A DNA stretch of 10,212 nucleotides. Source: CADCWN01 sp039810045 (GTDB taxonomy: Bacteria > Chloroflexota > Chloroflexia > Thermomicrobiales > CADCWN01). The notes beneath the pieces were generated by a model that saw nothing but the letters and a program-made list of their open reading frames with translations, had not been told where the DNA came from and searched no databases. The stretch covers positions 1-10,212 of the forward strand of contig JBDHWF010000139.1 of the NCBI GenBank assembly GCA_039810045.1. The letters are read 5' to 3'. Position numbers and translations under genes: made by a program. Below, one piece after another: positions 6,090-10,212 of the stretch (positions within the stretch are counted from its first letter, which is position 1; every line of letters begins with the position of its first letter).

Positions 6090-7829
6090 TCACCCCTCAT
6101 CGTCCGTTGCCGTTGGCAGATTATGCACCGCGCTGGGGGCCAGCGTCACCTCAAACGTCTCGTGTGGCTTCGCGGGCAACGCCGCCGAATAGCCCTCCAG
6201 AATCCCACTCGCCACCAGCTTATCCAACGCCTTCCGCAACGTCAGCGTCCCCTGGCGCGGATTCTTATTCGTAATATTCGCCTTCTCCAACGCCGTCTGG
6301 CGCGTCACCGTCAGCGTATGGCTCCGCATCCGCGTCTGCCGATAGCGAAAGAGCAGATAGGCCCGCAACAACTCATGCGTCGCCGAGTGGCTCGCCTTCG
6401 ACAACTTCTTCGGTTCGACCAAGCGCGGCATCAGCACATACTGATTCCCCAGCCGTCCATCGGGTCGCCGCACCCCTTCATAGAAATTCAGCCGAATCTG
6501 CATCTCCTTCGGCAAACCCCGCTGGAACAATTCCTCGGTCGAAAGGCCGCTACTCTCACCATCGTCGAACGTCGCACCGATCAGCGACAGCACCGACTTG
6601 CGCATCGCCTTCCGCACTTTCACGCCCCCCTCCCAGGTCGTGTACTCGCCGACGATCTCCAGCCCATGCGCCGTATTCAGCACATTCCGCAACGTCTCCC
6701 GATTGCGCGAATAATGCACCCCGCGCTTATCCCGCGTCAGCCCCAGCCGATCCAGCAGATCATTCGTCTCCACCGTCACCAGCGGATTCCGCCAGTAAGG
6801 CGGATCGTTGGCGATCTCGTAGAGCAGATGCACCACCCGCGCCCCATAGGCCCCCAGAAACGGGCGAATCAGGTCGATGATATTATCAATCGTCTGCTGC
6901 GGCAGTTCGCTCGGCAGTTTCATCTGCAACGCCACTGTGCGCTTCTGCGCTGTCACCACCCCCACCTGCACATCCCAGGCCGCCGGGGGCGAATGAATCT
7001 CCGTCGCCTTCGCCGCATAGACCTTATCAACGGCCACCAACGTCTCATTGCCGATCAGCGTCTGCTCAGCCGCCGGAATCACCGACTCCCCAACCGCGAG
7101 CGCGCCCCCCTTCAGCTTGGTATGCGTCACGCGCACCAACTGCCCCAACTCTTTCGAGAGGGGCGGCGCAATCGTCGTGAACGCCAGCACCAACGCCATA
7201 AACGCCTGATGGGCATCGCGAGCAATCGCGCCCGCCTGCCCCAGAATCGGCGTCTTACTGCGCTCAAACCAATCGATCACCGGGAACAGGGCCGAGCGTT
7301 GCAACGCCGCCGCATCCGGCCAATGCCCCTCTGGGCCAAGCGCAATCGCGATCAGGCTCCGCAGCGTCCCAACGACCAGTTCATCGACCGCCGCCTCGTC
7401 CAGACCATCCGGCCCCAGATCGCGCAGCACCGCCCCCACGTGGTTCGTCGCCAGCCACGAATCGGGCGGATCACTCGCCGACTGCGGGTCGCGGTCCGTC
7501 GTCGCGCCAGTCAGCGACAGCGCGGGCAGCAGAATCGTCCGCCCCACCTCGGCGGCGAAGACCAGATCGGCATACCAACAGAGCGTCGCTGGCTCCCAAT
7601 CGCGTTCCCGCCCCAGATTCAGCAAAATCCGTGTCAGATCGAGCGCAGCGCGGGGGTAAATCTGCCGCCCTTTGCGCCGCAGACAAGCCACCAGCCCCAC
7701 CTCGCGCAGCGCCGTCAGATCGCCCGAAGCAACCCCCAACGCTTCGCAGGCCGCCGCAAAGGTCAGCCCCTCGCCAGCGCCAGTATCGACCACCGTTAGC
7801 GCGGGGGTCGCATTATCTTGCCGTAGCAT
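6090..7829 (-). CDS. Unrecognised protein, MerR-like HTH and winged-helix-like C-terminus
   Basis: This gene encodes 579 residues. The ATG at 7829 is preceded by GGAGAGGAG at ideal spacing; the frame continues upstream by 21 codons but without support. I do not recognise a named family. Residues about 21-85 (TFAAACEALGVASGDLTALR, then GRQIYPRAALDLTRIL) look like a MerR-type helix-turn-helix. About 100-320 is a helical, alanine- and leucine-rich middle. About 322-420 (PLVTVETNDLLDRLG, TRDKRGVHYSRNRETLRNVL, EIVGEYTTW) and about 480-565 (HELLRAYLLFRYRQTR, TLRKALDKLVASGILEGY) resemble winged-helix units, an arrangement reminiscent of plasmid replication initiators with tandem winged helices. No membrane segment is seen. 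It is convergent with the MarR gene and divergent from the transposase gene across a 243-base gap. Function unknown; a replication-initiator-like or regulatory DNA-binding role is inference. Confidence 0.8.
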   Translation of the reverse strand: MLRQDNATPALTVVDTGAGEGLTFAAACEALGVASGDLTALREVGLVACLRRKGRQIYPRAALDLTRILLNLGRERDWEPATLCWYADLVFAAEVGRTILLPALSLTGATTDRDPQSASDPPDSWLATNHVGAVLRDLGPDGLDEAAVDELVVGTLRSLIAIALGPEGHWPDAAALQRSALFPVIDWFERSKTPILGQAGAIARDAHQAFMALVLAFTTIAPPLSKELGQLVRVTHTKLKGGALAVGESVIPAAEQTLIGNETLVAVDKVYAAKATEIHSPPAAWDVQVGVVTAQKRTVALQMKLPSELPQQTIDNIIDLIRPFLGAYGARVVHLLYEIANDPPYWRNPLVTVETNDLLDRLGLTRDKRGVHYSRNRETLRNVLNTAHGLEIVGEYTTWEGGVKVRKAMRKSVLSLIGATFDDGESSGLSTEELFQRGLPKEMQIRLNFYEGVRRPDGRLGNQYVLMPRLVEPKKLSKASHSATHELLRAYLLFRYRQTRMRSHTLTVTRQTALEKANITNKNPRQGTLTLRKALDKLVASGILEGYSAALPAKPHETFEVTLAPSAVHNLPTATDDEG

Positions 7830-8009
7830 CCCGGCTCCTCTCCGCGCGCACACCACCCTGGCACAGGGATCACGCACCCACCGACAGGGCAAATACCTGC
7901 GTACGTACTAGTTTACGCCCGATCACGGCAACCCGTCAAGCGGGCAACGGCCAGCACGCCCAGCACACCGCCACCGCATCGCGTACCGGGGCGTTGGAGC
8001 GCGGGCATT

Positions 8010-8028
8010 GTTGTATGAGTTGTATGAT
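8010..8028 (+). repeat. Tandem GTTGTATGA repeat with TATGAT -10-like box
   Basis: GTTGTATGA is repeated head to tail (8010-8018, 8019-8027). The second copy supplies a TATGAT hexamer at 8023-8028, 45 bases before the transposase start. No good -35 hexamer lies 16-18 bases upstream, so promoter function is uncertain. Confidence 0.3.
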
Positions 8029-8072
8029 CGGCGGCAGTGGTCGCTGATACTAAGACAAGATCGGAGAACGCA

Positions 8073-8618
8073 ATGCGGCGGGCATTGGTCGAGGTCTATC
8101 TCCATCTGATCTGGGCCACCTGGGATCGGTTGCCACTGCTGGCGCCACCGCTCGACCGGCTGGCACATCGCACCATTGCCGCGCAGGCAACCGCGCTGGG
8201 CGCCACCGTAGTAGCCGTCAATGGCTTAGCCGATCATGTTCACCTGCTCGTACAACTCCCCGCAACCTGCACCGTAGCGCAACTGATGCAACGGGTCAAA
8301 GGAGCCTCCACACACCTGCTGCATCAGCAGCAACCAGCGCAATTGTTCAAATGGCAGGGCGGCTACGCAGCCTTCTCCGTCAGTCCACGTTCCGTTGGCA
8401 CCGTCAAAGACTCCATCCTCCGCCAGCAAGAACACCACGCCCAACACCGCCCCCTGCTGGCCTGGGAAGACCAGGTATTGACCCACCCTCGTTGCCGCCG
8501 CAAACACAGACTAAAGCCTGGGCGACTCACCATGGCATCCACATCTTGTCCATTGCTCCAATCTTGGCAGAGTTTAGGCGACTTCAGTCGCCCAGGCTTC
8601 GTGGTATTGAGATGCTAG
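8073..8618 (+). CDS. IS200/IS605-like Y1 transposase, catalytic Tyr replaced
   Basis: This is a REP-associated or IS200-type HUH single-strand transposase of 181 residues. The ATG at 8073 has GGAG six bases upstream; a GTG at 8037 is in frame but less likely. The fold's hallmarks are present: VYLHLIWATWDRLPLL (8-23), the metal-binding NGLADHVHLLV with H55 and H57, and FKWQGGYAAFSVS (92-104). The helix that normally carries the nucleophile reads VKDSILRQQEHH, where the family typically has Tyr followed four residues later by Gln. Here Gln118 is kept but position 114 is Ser (codon TCC, 8412-8414), one base from TAC with a T/A-to-C change. DNA cleavage should therefore be lost. After about residue 133 the sequence no longer resembles the family, and the last ~35 residues are read from the REP-like element at 8514-8599. 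The gene is therefore probably decaying, although it has no stop or large deletion. Confidence 0.82.
   Translation: MRRALVEVYLHLIWATWDRLPLLAPPLDRLAHRTIAAQATALGATVVAVNGLADHVHLLVQLPATCTVAQLMQRVKGASTHLLHQQQPAQLFKWQGGYAAFSVSPRSVGTVKDSILRQQEHHAQHRPLLAWEDQVLTHPRCRRKHRLKPGRLTMASTSCPLLQSWQSLGDFSRPGFVVLRC
8514..8599. repeat. REP-like palindromic element, copy B, at transposase 3' end
   Basis: The 14-base sequence AAGCCTGGGCGACT (8514-8527) is repeated in perfect inversion as AGTCGCCCAGGCTT (8586-8599). Nested at the right end is a second perfect hairpin, GGCGACT TC AGTCGCC (8577-8592), so the right arm can pair either with its neighbour or with the distant left arm. The inner 8551-8593 portion recurs as copy A at 4891-4933. 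It overlaps the 3' end of the transposase frame and stops 21 bases before the convergent Uma2 stop codon, where it may also act as a bidirectional terminator-like hairpin. Sequence, position and symmetry fit a recognition end of the IS200/RAYT kind. Confidence 0.72.
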
Positions 8619-8619
8619 C

Positions 8620-9237
8620 TTATGCGCCCGGCTCGCCCTCACCGCTTGCCCCGCCCGCTGCCTCCGCAAAGCGTACCCGCGCATACACCTCTGCCAGCGG
8701 CAACGTCAGCCCACCGCCAGTCAGCAACTCGATACTCGCCGCCAGCCCCTCCGCCTCACTCAGCCACCAGCGCCCATCCGCCTCCCGCCGATAGAGCGTC
8801 AGATGAGGCCGCTCCTGCGCGATCAGCAGATACTCCTGCAACGACGGCAGGCTGCGATAGTAGGCAAACTTTGCCCCCAGATCGAACGCCGCCGTCGAAG
8901 GCGACAGCACCTCCGCCACCAGCGTCGGATTCAGCAGCGTATCCACCGCACTATCCTGAAACTCCGGCGCACCACAAACCACCACCAGATCAGGATACAG
9001 GTAGGAGCGCCGGGTAGGCACCCACACGCGCATATCGTTGGCAACAGGCTCACACCCGGTGTGGTTGAGTCGCGTTGCCAGAGCATAATAGGTATCGCCA
9101 ACGATCAGATTATGCGCCCAACTGGCCCCCACCATCGCCACAACAGTGCCATCGTAATACTCATGCTTCGTCGTTCCCCGCCGCTCCGCTGCTAAATACT
9201 CTGCTGGTGTCAGCAGCCCTTTCGGTTGACTGACCAC
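8620..9237 (-). CDS. Uma2 family protein (PD-(D/E)XK nuclease fold)
   Basis: This is a 205-residue member of the Uma2 family, which is expanded in Cyanobacteria and Chloroflexota and has a restriction-endonuclease-like fold; its physiological role is unknown. The signature order is visible: LTPAEYLAAE near the N-terminus, KHEYYDGTVVAMVGASWAHN, YLYPDLVVVCG with the conserved Asp, VAEVLSPST with the conserved Glu, then DLGAKFAYYRSL with the Lys, and LQEYLLIAQ. The putative catalytic residues are therefore retained. I start at the GTG at 9237 because AGGAGG lies five bases before it; an in-frame TTG at 9258 would place that Shine-Dalgarno inside the gene. The C-terminal tail is alanine/glycine-rich. 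It is convergent with the transposase, one base apart from its stop codon, and stands alone without a partner such as an antitoxin. Confidence 0.9.
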   Translation of the reverse strand: MVSQPKGLLTPAEYLAAERRGTTKHEYYDGTVVAMVGASWAHNLIVGDTYYALATRLNHTGCEPVANDMRVWVPTRRSYLYPDLVVVCGAPEFQDSAVDTLLNPTLVAEVLSPSTAAFDLGAKFAYYRSLPSLQEYLLIAQERPHLTLYRREADGRWWLSEAEGLAASIELLTGGGLTLPLAEVYARVRFAEAAGGASGEGEPGA

Positions 9238-9258
9238 ATTGCCCTCCTCGCCGCGCAA

Positions 9259-9481
9259 CCTGCCCCAATGACCATTCCTAGTCTACCAAAGCCCCGCCCC
9301 ACCGCCCCATGGCGTTTGGATCAACATACAAGCCGTGATTGCCCTTGTGGGTGGCCCCAGCGACTGTAGTCGCCCGACCCCCACACCCCCACGCAGTCGC
9401 CCCCACGCACCATTGTTGGTATATTTGCTGCGTTCGTTCTACCGTTAGTAGGAAACCAGCTATGCCAGAGGAGTGATCAGG
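9259..9481. other. Intergenic region between Uma2 gene and AI-2E transporter gene
   Basis: This 223-base divergent spacer presumably holds promoters for both flanking genes, but I find none with convincing -35/-10 pairs. Its middle is C-rich and carries a hairpin of the same GCGACT family as the REP-like element. The first part (9278-9350) shows nothing I can name. Confidence 0.5.
9360..9373. repeat. Third GCGACT-type hairpin
   Basis: GCGACT GT AGTCGC is a perfect six-base inverted repeat with a two-base centre, matching the stem of copy B (GCGACT TC AGTCGC) except in the centre. Another half-site, AGTCGCCCC, follows at 9395-9403. The TGGCAGAGTTTAGGC core of copies A and B is absent, so this is at most a distant or truncated relative. 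Confidence 0.45.
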
Positions 9482-10212
9482 ATGAGTGATTCCCAGCAAG
9501 AAAAGCCCCCGCAGCCAGCCGAACCAGCCGTTCCCGCGCCAGAAACCCTGCCCAATGCCGTACCGATCTTGCCCGTCCCAGGGCAATCCCGTGGCGGCGA
9601 CTTTGCCCCAGGGCAGGCCAGCGCCGCCGTCCCCGTCGTACCAGTGGAAACCGAAGCCTATCCCCGCCGGGGCCTCACCTGGATCACCCTCCTCCTGACG
9701 ATCTTCCTCGCCTACTTCCTCTACAAAGTCGAGATCGTCGTCATCACCCTGATCGTCGGCATCTTGTTCGCCACCGCGATCACCGGGCCAACCGAACTGC
9801 TCACCCACCGCCTGCGGATCCCCCGCCCCCTTGCCATCCTGCTCGTCTACATCGCCATCCTGCTCGGCCTGGCCCTCTTTTTCTACCTGATCATCCCCCC
9901 AGTCCTGCAAGAAGCAACGCGGTTCGCCAAAGAATTACCAGACCTGATCACCAAATGGCACGACCAGCTGATCAATAGCGGCAACCCGATCATCAGCAAC
10001 CTGACCCAACGCGCCTACGACGTGATCACCCACCTGCAAAGCGGCGAACAAGACCTCCCCGTTTCCCCCAACATCGCCGTCAACGTCGTCTCCCAGCTTG
10101 GTGGTGGCCTGGTGACCCTCTTTACCACCCTCCTAATCGCCTTCTACTGGATCACCGAAAAAGCCCTGATCAAGCGCGCCATCGTCGGACTATTCGCCCC
10201 CGGCCAACGCTC
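9482..10212 (+). CDS. AI-2E family transporter (5' part, runs off window)
   Basis: This is a multi-pass inner-membrane permease of the AI-2E transporter family, a family that includes proteins exporting the quorum-sensing autoinducer-2 and Na+/H+ antiporters; the substrate cannot be predicted. The ATG at 9482 is preceded by AGGAG about eight bases upstream. The 243 residues visible contain a proline/alanine-rich hydrophilic extension (1-62), two close membrane segments (about 64-102), a third (115-140) followed by the LIIPPVLQEATRFAKELPD region, a soluble loop, and a fourth segment (about 203-223) ending in FYWITEKALIKRAIVGLFAP, matching the order usual for the family. The frame is open to the window end, so roughly the C-terminal third is missing. 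The 62-residue extension is longer than in most family members. Confidence 0.9.
   Translation, partial: MSDSQQEKPPQPAEPAVPAPETLPNAVPILPVPGQSRGGDFAPGQASAAVPVVPVETEAYPRRGLTWITLLLTIFLAYFLYKVEIVVITLIVGILFATAITGPTELLTHRLRIPRPLAILLVYIAILLGLALFFYLIIPPVLQEATRFAKELPDLITKWHDQLINSGNPIISNLTQRAYDVITHLQSGEQDLPVSPNIAVNVVSQLGGGLVTLFTTLLIAFYWITEKALIKRAIVGLFAPGQR

Noticed and set aside
6123..7799. 558-codon plus-strand open frame opposite the 579-residue protein
   Set aside because: The translation is almost entirely Arg, Gln, His and Pro with no domain-like pattern. The minus strand has a good ribosome binding site and plausible helix-turn-helix segments, so the plus frame is a shadow.
7899..7907. GCGTACGTA shared with 2745-2753 as a common operator
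   Set aside because: A nine-base, mostly self-complementary string found twice in 10 kb is compatible with chance, and the two sites are at different distances from their genes.
9278..9910. 210-codon minus-strand open frame overlapping the AI-2E gene start
   Set aside because: The Asp/Gly/Glu-rich translation is antisense to obvious membrane-protein coding sequence.
1..10212. CRISPR array, tRNA or rRNA genes
   Set aside because: No regularly spaced repeats, and no cloverleaf or rRNA-like sequence noticed on either strand.

Overview
The window is about 60% G+C bacterial DNA. The gene mix suggests a member of the Chloroflexota, perhaps Chloroflexia. The clues are long PAS-GGDEF proteins, a Uma2-type nuclease-fold protein, an IS200-like transposase with small hairpin repeats, an AI-2E-type permease and a GNAT_C-type acyltransferase. 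This is an inference from gene content, not from a marker gene.

Layout, left to right. (1) 1-446 (+): the 3' end of an N-acyltransferase with a GNAT-like C-terminal domain. (2) 521-2569 and 2769-4808 (+): two tandem, clearly paralogous, soluble diguanylate cyclases. Each has four PAS modules and a GGDEF domain with an intact catalytic signature and an intact RxxD inhibitory site. They share tracts of identical DNA (80 nt in GGDEF, 53 nt in one PAS) but carry different third/fourth PAS modules, so the sensory part has been shuffled while the output domain stayed homogeneous. (3) 4809-5493: a 685-base stretch without a convincing protein gene. It holds a decayed copy of a REP-like repeat, a compact RNA-structure candidate ending in a textbook rho-independent terminator, and a leader with a perfect 7-1-7 palindrome before the next gene. 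(4) 5494-5937 (+): a MarR-family regulator. (5) 6090-7829 (-): a 579-residue protein I do not recognise by name. It seems to have a MerR-like N-terminal helix-turn-helix and two C-terminal winged-helix-like segments reminiscent of plasmid replication initiators. (6) 8073-8618 (+): an IS200/IS605-type (Y1, HUH) transposase in which serine stands where the catalytic tyrosine should be. Its C-terminus reads into a palindromic REP-like element. (7) 8620-9237 (-): a Uma2-family protein. (8) 9259-9481: an intergenic region with a third related hairpin. (9) 9482 to the window end (+): the start of an AI-2E family transporter with a proline-rich N-terminal extension.

How they fit together. The two cyclases form one functional block: several PAS inputs feeding c-di-GMP synthesis with product feedback. 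They may be separately promoted, since the 199-base gap between them holds a promoter-like sequence. The MarR gene is probably autoregulated. The 7830-9480 part looks like accessory DNA: a dead or dying REP-associated transposase with its repeat, and a Uma2 gene. The REP-like repeat also occurs about 3.6 kb away at 4891-4933, so the element has moved or been copied locally. The most notable items are the shuffled cyclase pair, the structured RNA candidate at 5077-5199, the unrecognised 579-residue DNA-binding-like protein, and the tyrosine-less transposase next to its repeat.
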